Assembly (NCBI GenBank): GCA_903825565.1
Contig: CAIKBD010000064.1
Span: 1 to 41,867, forward strand
DNA: 41,867 nt
From: an uncultured Anaerolineales bacterium
GTDB lineage: Bacteria > Chloroflexota > Anaerolineae > UBA4142
Direction of reading: 5' to 3'
In this document: in pieces, positions 9,230 through 17,805 of the stretch
How the letters are laid out: each line of letters starts with the position of its first letter
How positions within the stretch are numbered: position 1 is the first letter of the stretch
Translations under genes and position numbers: made by a program
The notes under the pieces: model-generated
Told to the model about the DNA's origin: nothing
Database searches by the model: none
Seen by the model: only the letters and a program-made list of their open reading frames with translations

Positions 9230-9342
9230 GCCGCCGAATGGAATTCGGCGGCTCAGCAAGGTGAAAACTCGGTGAACCGAGTTGCGTGAATCGGTTTCCA
9301 ATCGATTTCTACCTCGCTCAGCCGCCGATTTGAATCGGTGGT
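9230..9342. repeat. Quasi-symmetric four-hairpin intergenic element
   Basis: Four small inverted repeats lie in a row: 9230-9239/9243-9252 (10 bp), 9266-9272/9277-9283 (7 bp), 9288-9293/9303-9308 (6 bp with G-U) and 9321-9330/9333-9342 (10 bp with two G-U). The outer half 9230-9283 resembles the reverse complement of 9288-9342, including a shared GGCT-AGC-AGGT core, so the whole is an imperfect two-fold palindrome. It begins five bases past the stop of the TIR gene and could serve as its 3' end. It looks like a dispersed structured repeat, but only one copy is in this window. Confidence 0.7.
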
Positions 9343-9347
9343 TGCCG

Positions 9348-11450
9348 TCACTTTTTCGGTGCGAGTGTTTGGAGCAAGCGTTCCCATTCGACGGCATCGA
9401 ATCCTTTGCGGAAATCAACCCAGGTGGATTGCGCGAGAAACGGTGGCACGTCTTGAGATTGCGCGCCGGGCAATAGGAGCGGGATCACGCGAAATTCCTG
9501 GTCGCGCGTTTGGCGATCTTGCGCGATGCCGACCTCGCGTTTTTGCGTTGCGCCCAAGCCGGCTTTGCCGATAAAGACCAGGCACGCGCGGCAGTCTCGC
9601 AACGCCTGCTCAATTTCGTCGCGCCACATATCGCCCGGTGCGAGATCGCTCGTGTCCATCCAGAAACGGAGGTCGGCTTTTTTCAGGCGCGCGGCGTACT
9701 CTTTTACGCTTTTCTGATCCTGGCGATTGTAACTGAGGAACACGTCGCATGGTTGATTTGGTCGGAAAGTGGTTTTACCGGCGCGCGTGTTTTTGCCGGT
9801 TGGCGGCTTGGGTTTAGCCGCGAGTTGTGCGCGCCAGATTTTGGGCGGCCATTCGTCATGCCAGCGGTTGAGTCGTTCGCACAAGATCGCGCCGAGTAAA
9901 AGCGCGCGTTCGCGTTGCCGGGTCTTGCTTGGGTTTGTAGAGTCTTCGGGCAATGTGGCGACAAAGAGTGCGTCGAGCAACAGCCCCCAATAATGTTCGC
10001 GGATGTCATGCGCCTTGATTTTGTCGTGGGCGATCTCGCGCAACTTTTCGATAACTTGAAATGCCTTGTTTGCATCCGAATTGGCGCGGATGTGCGCCGG
10101 TAATTTGAGCACCTGGGGTTGCGGCGTAGCCGGCGTGACAAGCGCGACTGCCAACGCAAAAAATGTGGGGAGGTTGACGGTCGCCGGCACAAGGCGCGTC
10201 AACAGGTCTACTTCCAATTCGGCGAAATCGCGCAACGCGTGCGAGGGTCCCGTACGCTCGAAATCAATCGCCCAGGTGTGCTCGCCATCTGTAAACAGAT
10301 TGTCGCCGTGCAGATCGCCGTGCGTGATCGCATAGTGCGCCTTGTCAATGAAACTCTCGGCGTGATGTTGTTCGATCCAATGCACCGGGTTGGGAAACGA
10401 GATCGCGAGATCAGCAAAATAGCGCCGTTCTTCCTTGTTCTTGAACTCGTGCAGGTGTTTGGTCAGATCGAGTGCCTCGGCGTAAATCGCAAAGAGCGGG
10501 CGGTTCTCAAAATCTTTCAACGGTTGGGCATAATAATCGCCCCACACTTCGCCAAAAAAATGGCGTAGCGGTTCGAGAATGATTTGCGGATCGGTATTGT
10601 GATTGTAGAAATGGGTAAAGGTATCAATGGTGTCAACTTTGGAACTGAGAAAATTATAGACGGTGCCGCCCAAATCCCAGAATATGGCGTGATGTTCCAG
10701 TTGTGCATGAAATTGTCCTCCCAAGTGTCCCCGGATATGTTCCGCATAATTTTTTGTTTCATCCGCAACGCGTTTGCCGATTGCCAGTTTGATGATGACG
10801 GGTTGCAACGAATCGGGGTAGGCTTTGAACACAACCGAGCGTCCGCGTGATGCGGCGGGCGCGTGGGCGGTTGGGCTGGTGATGAAGGTGAACGCGACGT
10901 TTTTATTGCTGGGGAAAAGTTGCGCCAGCGCATCGCCAACCAGATCGGGGGGTGCGTCGGGACAGTCCGGCAACAAGGTTTGCATCAAATTGGTGCGCTC
11001 CCAGTCGGCGGGCGGATGCAATTGCAAGTCCTCGCGGCGCGCGCAGCACCGTTCGCGCGCGGACTCGGCAAGCGCGTCCAGCAACATTTGCGGATGCTCG
11101 TGTTTGCTGATACAGTTTTTGACATTATATTTTTTTTCGGCTTCGCGCATCACTTCGGGGCTGAGATGTGCCGAATACAAAATACACTGCGCGGATGCGA
11201 GTTCAGCGAGCAACACTAGTCCGCTACGTTCGTCGGCGTATTCGTCGAGCAAGCGCAAATCCACAATGGCGACGTGCGGGCGAAATTTTTGCGCCAAGCT
11301 TTTAGCATCGGCAATCAACTCTTGCCCGATGCCTTGCGCTACGCCTAGCGCATACCGACGCCGCGTGAGCATAGCTGTCAAATCGGTAATCACTTGGAGA
11401 TCATCTTCGACGATCAGCACGCGCACATTAGGGGAATTGGATTCAGCCAT
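9348..11450 (-). CDS. Receiver - phosphotransferase-like - TIR fusion protein
   Basis: 700 residues in three parts. Residues 8-130 are a response-regulator receiver with acidic pocket E15-D16-D17, phospho-acceptor D64 (AIVDLRL), S93 and K116. Residues about 185-530 resemble an aminoglycoside-phosphotransferase/kinase-like fold: a VIIKLAIGK lysine strand (K221), catalytic loop THGDLHGDN (376-384) and metal-binding D396 in AIDFERTG. After a Lys/Pro linker, residues 567-690 are a TIR domain (CDVFLSYNRQDQ, FWMDTSDLAPGDMW), with E639 in TQKREVGIA at the position of the NADase glutamate. The ATG at 11448-11450 has GGGAG eight bases upstream. It is the last of three signalling genes, 125 bases after the GAF kinase. 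Likely a receiver-controlled effector; the TIR role and any ligand are inferred. Confidence 0.9.
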   Translation of the reverse strand: MAESNSPNVRVLIVEDDLQVITDLTAMLTRRRYALGVAQGIGQELIADAKSLAQKFRPHVAIVDLRLLDEYADERSGLVLLAELASAQCILYSAHLSPEVMREAEKKYNVKNCISKHEHPQMLLDALAESARERCCARREDLQLHPPADWERTNLMQTLLPDCPDAPPDLVGDALAQLFPSNKNVAFTFITSPTAHAPAASRGRSVVFKAYPDSLQPVIIKLAIGKRVADETKNYAEHIRGHLGGQFHAQLEHHAIFWDLGGTVYNFLSSKVDTIDTFTHFYNHNTDPQIILEPLRHFFGEVWGDYYAQPLKDFENRPLFAIYAEALDLTKHLHEFKNKEERRYFADLAISFPNPVHWIEQHHAESFIDKAHYAITHGDLHGDNLFTDGEHTWAIDFERTGPSHALRDFAELEVDLLTRLVPATVNLPTFFALAVALVTPATPQPQVLKLPAHIRANSDANKAFQVIEKLREIAHDKIKAHDIREHYWGLLLDALFVATLPEDSTNPSKTRQRERALLLGAILCERLNRWHDEWPPKIWRAQLAAKPKPPTGKNTRAGKTTFRPNQPCDVFLSYNRQDQKSVKEYAARLKKADLRFWMDTSDLAPGDMWRDEIEQALRDCRACLVFIGKAGLGATQKREVGIAQDRQTRDQEFRVIPLLLPGAQSQDVPPFLAQSTWVDFRKGFDAVEWERLLQTLAPKK

Positions 11451-11500
11451 GACTCGTTCTCCCAACTCGGACAAGCCGAAAGCAAATTCATCTTATTGGA

Positions 11501-11560
11501 CGCAGACGAGCGCAGACAAGCGCAGACAAAAACTATCCGCGTTCTCCGCGTGCGGAGCGA
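11501..11560. repeat. 10-bp period repeat (CGCAGACRAG x3) with inverted arm
   Basis: Three copies of CGCAGACRAR lie at 11501-11530, followed by an imperfect inverted arm with 9-bp period (TCCGCGT..., about 11535-11558). It fills the spacer between the GAF kinase and the TIR gene. A weak TTGTCT-18-TAAGAT promoter-like pair read on the - strand lies inside it, giving the TIR gene a possible promoter of its own. Confidence 0.65.
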
Positions 11561-11575
11561 TTCACTCACAAGGTA

Positions 11576-14500
11576 CTATATGTCGGTAGTTTCCGTTGCA
11601 CGAGCAAGCGGGACACTAAACGAGAAACACGCGCCCTCATTTTCTCGGCTCCATTCGAATTTGGCTTTGCCGCCATGTTGTTCGGCGATAAAGCGCACGA
11701 GCAACAAGCCGCGCCCATGCCGGAGTTCTTTTTCGATGTGTGGCGTGCGTTGCCGGAAAAGGAGCGGTTCAAGCTCGGAACGAACGCCTGTCCCAGAATC
11801 TTCAACTTGAATGTGTGCCAGCGCATCTTTGATCTGCGAGCGAACGATGACGCGTCGCACTGGCTTGTCGGCAGGAATGTGGCGCACGGCGTTCTTGATG
11901 AGATGGCGCAGCAACTGCTGCAAAAAATTGGCGTGCATCGCAATTCGTTCGTGCTGCGCCTGGAAATCGGTTAGGAAGGTAATGCTCCGCTCGCGCGCTC
12001 GAAAATAATTGATTTCGCGTTCCAGCGTGGCGTCAAGCGGCGCGGCATCTCGAAATTCCAAACGTTGCCCCGGCATGGGCTGGTTTTCCGGCAGTTCGAG
12101 CAGTCCCATCTCACTCGCGTATTGATCAATTGCCGCTAGTTGGTCGCCGACTTCAGCCGGCAAGTTGGGATGATCGCGAGCAAGGAATGCCGCGCGCCGA
12201 ATATACCCGACCTGGCGATTGACCGTGTGTGCGATGTCTGCGCCCATCGCGCCGAGTACCGCAAGCACATTCGTGCGGCTCAACGCTTCGCTTTGTCGCG
12301 CGCTCTTGATCGCGACGACGGCGAGATCGCCCAGTCCCTGCAGGGCTTGCTCGTCCTTGAGATCGAACGCGCCGACTTGATCGCTCTCGACGCTCAAAAC
12401 GCCGATCACCCGTTCGCTGTCGAGCAACGGCACAGCAAGTTCCGCTTGCGTGTCGGCGGTGGCGGGGATATAATCGGGATGCGTGCTGACGTTGGAAACG
12501 CGTTGCGGCTTTTTTTCTTCGACCGCGCAACCGGTAATGCCGATCTTGCCGTCCGGTGCCAGTGCGCGGTTGAGTGTGCGGCGTTCGCCGATGGTGCGTT
12601 TCATTTCGGGCAATCGTTCCGGCGGATAGACGCTTTCGAACGAAAGCGTGTTTGTCTCCGAGTCGTACAGTTGGATGATCCCGACCGTGGGTTTGGGTCC
12701 CTCCATTCCGATAATGTGTTCGACGCTCAAACTCGTGATTTGATCCAGCACTTGCTTGCTATCGCCGGCAAAGCCGCCTTGCACAATGGCTTTGCCGGCA
12801 TCGTATAATGCCTGCCGATGTTCACTTTGGCGTTTCATCTCATCGTACGAGCGCGCGTTGTCAATAAAGGTCGCCGCTTGGTTGGCGAGAATCTCCAGCG
12901 CCGCTTGCTCGTTGGGGCTAAAGTGGTGCGGCGAGCGGTAGTTGGCGAACAAGAATCCGAGCGGATGCTCTTTAGCGCGCAGAACGATGGCGGCGCACGA
13001 ACGAATTTTTTCTTTGCGCGCAAAGTTGCTGACGCGCATAACGGGATCGCGCGCGACGAGTTCGGCGAAATGTGCGGCGGGATCGTCCAACAAGTGTTGA
13101 AAGATAGGACTGGTCTGGACGAGCGTGCGATTGTCTTTGGCGGGGTGGCTGAATAATTCGCCTGCCGAAGCCGCGAGGGACGGAAAGCGCTGCTGTTCAT
13201 CGTCGTACAAGTGGATCGTCACGAGATCGCAACCCAAAACCTGTTTGACACCCTGGGCAACCGCGCGCAAGATTTCGTCGAGGGGTTGTGTGGTGAAAAT
13301 TTGACAAGTAATTTTCCACAGCCCTTGGCGCAGGTCGCTGGCTTCCTCGCGGACGTGCTGGATGAAGCCAGATTTTTGAATGGCGACAGCGGCTTGGTTT
13401 GCCAACCGCGTGATGATCTCGATCTCATCCTCAGTGAAAAAATGCGCCTGTGCAAAATTCACAAACATCACACCGAGCTGTTCCGCACCGGCTTGCAAGG
13501 CAATGCCGACGAACGCTTGGATGCCTTCTTGCGTGATCAAACTGTCCGGCTTGGACGGCAACTCAATTGGGGCGTGGCGATCTTTGCCGCGCGCCACGTC
13601 GTCCACGATGATGATCCCGTCGCGGCGCACCCGGGCGCGCAAACCACCGTTGCGAACTTTTCGACTAAAGGGTAACTCTTTCTGCAAGCCATAGTGCGCG
13701 ACATCAGAATAAAACCGTTTGTTTTGTGCCAACGCATAAATGACGACGGACTGCGCGCCGACGATTTCGCCGGTTGCCCGCGCCACCTTGTCGAGAATTT
13801 CTTGTGGGCTGTCTGTCACCGATTGGACGAGCGCCTCAGTGATTTCGCCAAGCCGGCGCACTTCGGCGAGTTTGCGCTCGGTTGCCTCGTGCGCGCGAAA
13901 GCGGTCAATCAAGCCGATGGCTTGCTTCGCCAACGACTCGGCAAGCGCGATGCGTTTTTCGGCGAACGGGCTGTGTTCCCACGCGTTGCTTTCGCCCAGC
14001 GTGCAGATGCCCAGGAGTTGCTCGCCGACATTCAACGGGATGACGAGGAGGGACGCCAAGGTACCGGCGAAGTGTGTTTGCTGTTTGAAATGTTCCACAA
14101 CGTCAATGCCGTGCACTGGTTCGCCGGCGCGAAAGCAACACGGGCGGGTCATCCCGGCGAGTGGCGTCATCTGCGGCATATCTACCGATTTGCCTGCGGT
14201 GGGTTGCCACTGTACCGCGCTGTCGCCCGCGTTGTGGTTCGGAAACGCCGCCTTAATCTGGAATGTTTGCGTCTGTCCGTTGCGCAACATAATGTGGCAA
14301 AACGTGACGCCCAGCCCCGTTACCATTTTTTCCGCGAGCGTCTCCAAGCCGGCGTCAACGAGAGGTGCGCTGGCAACGGCGGTCGTCGTTTCGAGCAAGA
14401 GTTTCAATTCGGCGTCGGTATCTTGGGTCGCCTTGTGCAGGCGCGCATTGTCAATCACGGTTGCCGCTTGGTTGGCGACAGCTTGGAGGAATTGCCGATG

Positions 14501-15367
14501 CGCCGGTTTGAACGCGGACGGCTCGAAGCACTGCGCCGAAATGACGCCGACGACTTGGTTGCGGGAGATGAGCGGGAAACCCAGGTACGAGTGCGCGCGC
14601 TTGTCCCGGCGACCGAATGTAAAACTCGGCGCGGGTAATGTTTCGGTCAGGATATCGTTGATTTGGAGCGGCTCTTTCTTTTTCACGATCCAGCCGGTCA
14701 AGCCCCAGGTATCGGGTGCGCCGGTGAGTTTGCGCGGCGCGATGTGCTGCGGCACGCCTTCTTCATTGGCGAGCTCGAAGGTGAGTTCGTCGGCATCGGC
14801 GTCGTACAACGCCAGGTAAAAAACTTCAGTGTGGGGAATCAGGTGAATCGTTTCTCGGTGTACCGCATTCGCGAGCGTTCGCAGATCGAGCGTGGCAACA
14901 TTGAGGGCTTGGCTGACATGCGTCAGAATTTCCAGCCAATCGCGTTCGGTTTGCAGTTGATCCCGTTCCCGTTTGATGCGCCGCCGCTCCGCCGCCGCGC
15001 GGATGTAAACGAGCACCTCATCGAGATTGAGCGATTTGCCAACGTAGCCCAGCGCGCCGGCTTGCATCGCGCGCACGCCGGTTTCCACATCGCCAAACCC
15101 GGTGATGAGGATCACGCCAATATCCGGGTAGGCGGTGTGAATAAATTTTAGCGCGTCCAAGCCGTTCTGATCTTCGTTCAACTCCAGGTCAATGAGCGCG
15201 GCGTCAAAGTTGCCTGCCGCGTTCACCGCCCGCTCTTGCGCGCTCGCGTTATTGCTTGCCGTTTCCACTTGGAATTGATGATTATGGCGAAGCCATTCCG
15301 CCAACCATTCGCGCGCATCGGCATCATCGTCCACGATCAACACTCGCACCGGTTGTGTGTCCGTCAT
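11576..15367 (-). CDS. Receiver - five GAF - histidine kinase (soluble hybrid sensor)
   Basis: 1263 residues with no membrane segment, so a cytosolic sensor. An N-terminal receiver (8-125) has D60 (ALIDLEL), T89 and K111. Five GAF-type domains follow at about 145-310, 325-490, 505-665, 680-840 and 850-1023. Each ends in a coiled segment such as ANQAATVIDNARL, and this phrase recurs. A dimerisation helix carries H1047 (GADIAHTVNRQVG), the likely phospho-site. A C-terminal ATPase has an N box (LRHLIKNAVRH), G1 VEDSGTGV and G2 GRGLLLVRFIAEQHGG. The ATG at 15365-15367 overlaps the upstream stop as ATGA, so the two are translationally coupled. GAF domains bind small molecules or redox groups; no metal or haem ligand is evident. 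It probably trades phosphate with the receivers of its neighbours. Confidence 0.93.
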   Translation of the reverse strand: MTDTQPVRVLIVDDDADAREWLAEWLRHNHQFQVETASNNASAQERAVNAAGNFDAALIDLELNEDQNGLDALKFIHTAYPDIGVILITGFGDVETGVRAMQAGALGYVGKSLNLDEVLVYIRAAAERRRIKRERDQLQTERDWLEILTHVSQALNVATLDLRTLANAVHRETIHLIPHTEVFYLALYDADADELTFELANEEGVPQHIAPRKLTGAPDTWGLTGWIVKKKEPLQINDILTETLPAPSFTFGRRDKRAHSYLGFPLISRNQVVGVISAQCFEPSAFKPAHRQFLQAVANQAATVIDNARLHKATQDTDAELKLLLETTTAVASAPLVDAGLETLAEKMVTGLGVTFCHIMLRNGQTQTFQIKAAFPNHNAGDSAVQWQPTAGKSVDMPQMTPLAGMTRPCCFRAGEPVHGIDVVEHFKQQTHFAGTLASLLVIPLNVGEQLLGICTLGESNAWEHSPFAEKRIALAESLAKQAIGLIDRFRAHEATERKLAEVRRLGEITEALVQSVTDSPQEILDKVARATGEIVGAQSVVIYALAQNKRFYSDVAHYGLQKELPFSRKVRNGGLRARVRRDGIIIVDDVARGKDRHAPIELPSKPDSLITQEGIQAFVGIALQAGAEQLGVMFVNFAQAHFFTEDEIEIITRLANQAAVAIQKSGFIQHVREEASDLRQGLWKITCQIFTTQPLDEILRAVAQGVKQVLGCDLVTIHLYDDEQQRFPSLAASAGELFSHPAKDNRTLVQTSPIFQHLLDDPAAHFAELVARDPVMRVSNFARKEKIRSCAAIVLRAKEHPLGFLFANYRSPHHFSPNEQAALEILANQAATFIDNARSYDEMKRQSEHRQALYDAGKAIVQGGFAGDSKQVLDQITSLSVEHIIGMEGPKPTVGIIQLYDSETNTLSFESVYPPERLPEMKRTIGERRTLNRALAPDGKIGITGCAVEEKKPQRVSNVSTHPDYIPATADTQAELAVPLLDSERVIGVLSVESDQVGAFDLKDEQALQGLGDLAVVAIKSARQSEALSRTNVLAVLGAMGADIAHTVNRQVGYIRRAAFLARDHPNLPAEVGDQLAAIDQYASEMGLLELPENQPMPGQRLEFRDAAPLDATLEREINYFRARERSITFLTDFQAQHERIAMHANFLQQLLRHLIKNAVRHIPADKPVRRVIVRSQIKDALAHIQVEDSGTGVRSELEPLLFRQRTPHIEKELRHGRGLLLVRFIAEQHGGKAKFEWSRENEGACFSFSVPLARATETTDI

Positions 15368-17727
15368 TTCGCATCCTCCACGGAAGGCACGATCATTGGC
15401 AGTTCAATCAGAAATGTGGTTCCGATCAAGATAATGCTTTCGGCGACCGAAATCTGGCACTGGCACGATTCGAGCAAATTCTTCGTGACGAACAAGCCGA
15501 TGCCGGTGCCATCCTCGCGCGTCGTAAAGCCGAGATCGAAAATGCGATTTTGGTGTTGCTGGTGGATGCCGGGTCCCGTGTCGCGGAAGCGCACCTGGAT
15601 CGGCAACAACGCGCCGGGCTGAAAGTGCGTTTCGATAGTTAGCACGCCGCCTGCCCGCGCTTGGTAAATTTGTTGCACGGCGTTCAGCATCACATTCAGA
15701 AACGCCTGCTCCAGGCGAATACTGATGGACATGGTGGAGGGCAAATCGGCGGCAGGCGTGAAAACGATGGTGACGCGCATCCCTTGCGCGAACGGCTTGA
15801 GAAAGCGAATGCACTTGGTCAAGACTTGGTTGACGTTGATCGGTTCGTGGCGTTCCTTGCCCAGCAAACCCAGGTACAACTTGGCGATGTTGCTAATGTC
15901 CGTGCTGCGCTCGTCCAGTTCTTTGATGCTCGCCCCGAGTTGATCTTTCCAATCCGGCGAAAGCGCGATGGCGGGATTGTGAATCAATTGCTCGTACTGG
16001 GAACGTAAAATCTTGGTATGATTGTGAACGCCGCCCAATCGGTTGTTCAATTCGTGAATGTGCGCCGAACCCAACTGCCCGATGAAGAGCAACGGTTGAA
16101 TCTTTTGCACAATCTCTTCCGCCTGCGCGCGCACAAGCGCGCCGCCCAACAACCCGGCAGTGACAACCGCTTCGGCGAGATGCTCCGGCTTGAAATAATC
16201 GCGTTGCGGGTGGAAGAGAAACACGGCGTACTCGGTTTGCCCGGCGGTAGGCACCGGCACGCCGATACAGGAGGAAAATTCGAGGAGTTGAAGGTGGCGA
16301 AATCTGGATGGATTGCGCGTGGTATCCGGTTCAAAGAGTTCGAGATTATGGCGAACCACATCGCCGACCGGTGTGGCTTGGAGCGTGTGCTTGGTCAACT
16401 CGTCGGGATTCAGCGGCGCGCCGACATGCGCGAACACGCTCACCGCGCGCGAGATCGGCTCCATCCGAAACAGCACACTCGCCGCCGCGCCGGTTTTTCG
16501 TTGCAACTCGCCGAGTGCGCGCCGGACGATTGGCTCCAGACTGCGATGATTGCCGCTCGCGCCTGTCTGAAACACAGCGAGGCGCTTGCGATCCACCGCC
16601 TCCGGCACTTGGGCGATCTGCCACGCGTCTTGCTCTTCTGCGATCAGGCGCATCACTTTTTGCAGGTCGCGCAAATCCACCGGTTTGACGAGCGCGCATT
16701 TCGCGCCCGCTTGTTTGGCTTCGGTGATAATATCCGTGTTTCGTTGAAACCAATCCACGCCGGTAATGATCACTACCGGCGTCTGCGGACTGCGCGCCAA
16801 AATCTGTTTGATGGCATCCAAGCCGGCGAGCGAACCCGTTGAAAAACCCAGGTCCATCAGCACGAGCGCGTGCCGGTCGGGCGAAAATTCCGCCGCCGCT
16901 TTTTCCGCGTTTTCGACCGCATGTGTCGTGTGCCCCAGGCGTTCGAGCAGGCGCGCCAGCGAGCCGCGAAAACTGGGATCGTCCTCCGCGATGAACACGC
17001 AGGGAAATTTTTGTGCGAGCGACTCGTCCAGTGTTGGCGTTTGGCTTTGCGCGGCTTCGGCGGTGGCGCGCTGACTCATGGCGTGCAGAATCCGTTGGCG
17101 ATCCTCCGGTTTCAATGCGTCGTAAAACGATGCGCCGCCCGCCGGAGCGACGCGTGGGCGCGCGTATGCGGCGGCTTGCTCCTGACTGTCGCGCAGGCGA
17201 TGCAGGCGTTCGCGGATGCTGAGATCTATTTTGCGTTCGTGCGGATCGATTCGGGTGATCGCGGCTTCGATGGTATCGCCGATCCACAACACGTCTTCGA
17301 TAGTTTTCGGCGGCGTCGTGTTGACTTCGTGCAGCGGCACAAAGCCGTCCAACGCCGGCTCGATTTCGGCAAACGCGCCGCCGCGCCACAATCGCACGAC
17401 GCGGCACCGGCAAATCTGCCCGACGCTGTGACGCTGTTCGATGCTTTCCCAGGGATCGCGTTCGGCTTGGCGGAGACTGAGTTCGAGGCGATGGCGTTCG
17501 CGTTCCCAGTCGAGCACGAGCGCGGACACCGTTTGATCGAGATGGAGAATTTCGGCGGCGTCGTCCGGCTCGCGATCCCAACTTAGTTCGCGGTTACGGA
17601 TGATGCCTTCCGTGCCGTCGGGCAACGCAACTTCAGCGCCGTGTTTCAAGAGGCGATGCACTTGCGCGGTTACCCGTGTTCCTTTGGGGTACTGGGTGGT
17701 CAATTCAAAAAAGGCAGATTCACTCAT
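15364..17727 (-). CDS. S1-S1-receiver-GAF-histidine kinase hybrid
   Basis: 787 residues, soluble. Two S1 OB-fold RNA-binding domains open the protein (about 14-87, with GTRVTAQVHRL and GTEGIIRNREL; and about 102-174, with RVVRLWRGGAFAEI, DGFVPLHEVN and RKIDLSIRERL). A receiver spans 242-362 (ED pocket at 248-250, D292, K348). A GAF-like region lies at about 395-535. The kinase has H558 in HIHELNNRLGG, an N box with N678/N682, G1 DTGPG and G2 GTGIGLFVTKN. Joining S1 domains to a histidine kinase is unusual and suggests sensing of RNA or ribosome state. The start chosen is ATG 17725-17727; an ATG ten codons upstream and a GTG 13 codons upstream are also possible, since the ribosome site is weak. 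It lies about 80 bases after the CPBP gene. Confidence 0.92.
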   Translation of the reverse strand: MSESAFFELTTQYPKGTRVTAQVHRLLKHGAEVALPDGTEGIIRNRELSWDREPDDAAEILHLDQTVSALVLDWERERHRLELSLRQAERDPWESIEQRHSVGQICRCRVVRLWRGGAFAEIEPALDGFVPLHEVNTTPPKTIEDVLWIGDTIEAAITRIDPHERKIDLSIRERLHRLRDSQEQAAAYARPRVAPAGGASFYDALKPEDRQRILHAMSQRATAEAAQSQTPTLDESLAQKFPCVFIAEDDPSFRGSLARLLERLGHTTHAVENAEKAAAEFSPDRHALVLMDLGFSTGSLAGLDAIKQILARSPQTPVVIITGVDWFQRNTDIITEAKQAGAKCALVKPVDLRDLQKVMRLIAEEQDAWQIAQVPEAVDRKRLAVFQTGASGNHRSLEPIVRRALGELQRKTGAAASVLFRMEPISRAVSVFAHVGAPLNPDELTKHTLQATPVGDVVRHNLELFEPDTTRNPSRFRHLQLLEFSSCIGVPVPTAGQTEYAVFLFHPQRDYFKPEHLAEAVVTAGLLGGALVRAQAEEIVQKIQPLLFIGQLGSAHIHELNNRLGGVHNHTKILRSQYEQLIHNPAIALSPDWKDQLGASIKELDERSTDISNIAKLYLGLLGKERHEPINVNQVLTKCIRFLKPFAQGMRVTIVFTPAADLPSTMSISIRLEQAFLNVMLNAVQQIYQARAGGVLTIETHFQPGALLPIQVRFRDTGPGIHQQHQNRIFDLGFTTREDGTGIGLFVTKNLLESCQCQISVAESIILIGTTFLIELPMIVPSVEDAK

Positions 17728-17805
17728 GGTTTGCAACCTGAAAAATGCTGGGCGCATGACTCGCACGAGTTGGGCAAACCGAGCGTGCCGGCAATTGAGG
17801 ATGGG

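Noticed and set aside
7571..9289. Long open frame on the + strand opposite tig (572 codons); similar ones at 6013-7452, 4653-5615, 29500-30795 and 13694-14638
   Set aside because: They mirror real genes on the other strand, have biased Arg/Ala/His/Phe-rich composition, no family motifs and no ribosome sites. They follow from GC-rich codon use with few antisense stops.
9348..11450. Antibiotic resistance by the aminoglycoside phosphotransferase-like domain
   Set aside because: The kinase-like core is embedded between a receiver and a TIR domain, so a signalling or effector role is far more likely than drug modification.
11576..15367. Bacteriophytochrome or haem-binding reading of the GAF array
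   Set aside because: No PAS-GAF-PHY order, bilin-attaching Cys motif or clear haem-ligand pattern is seen.
17728..17805. Separate promoter for the S1 kinase gene
   Set aside because: I found no acceptable -35/-10 pair in this spacer; read-through from the CPBP promoter is simpler.
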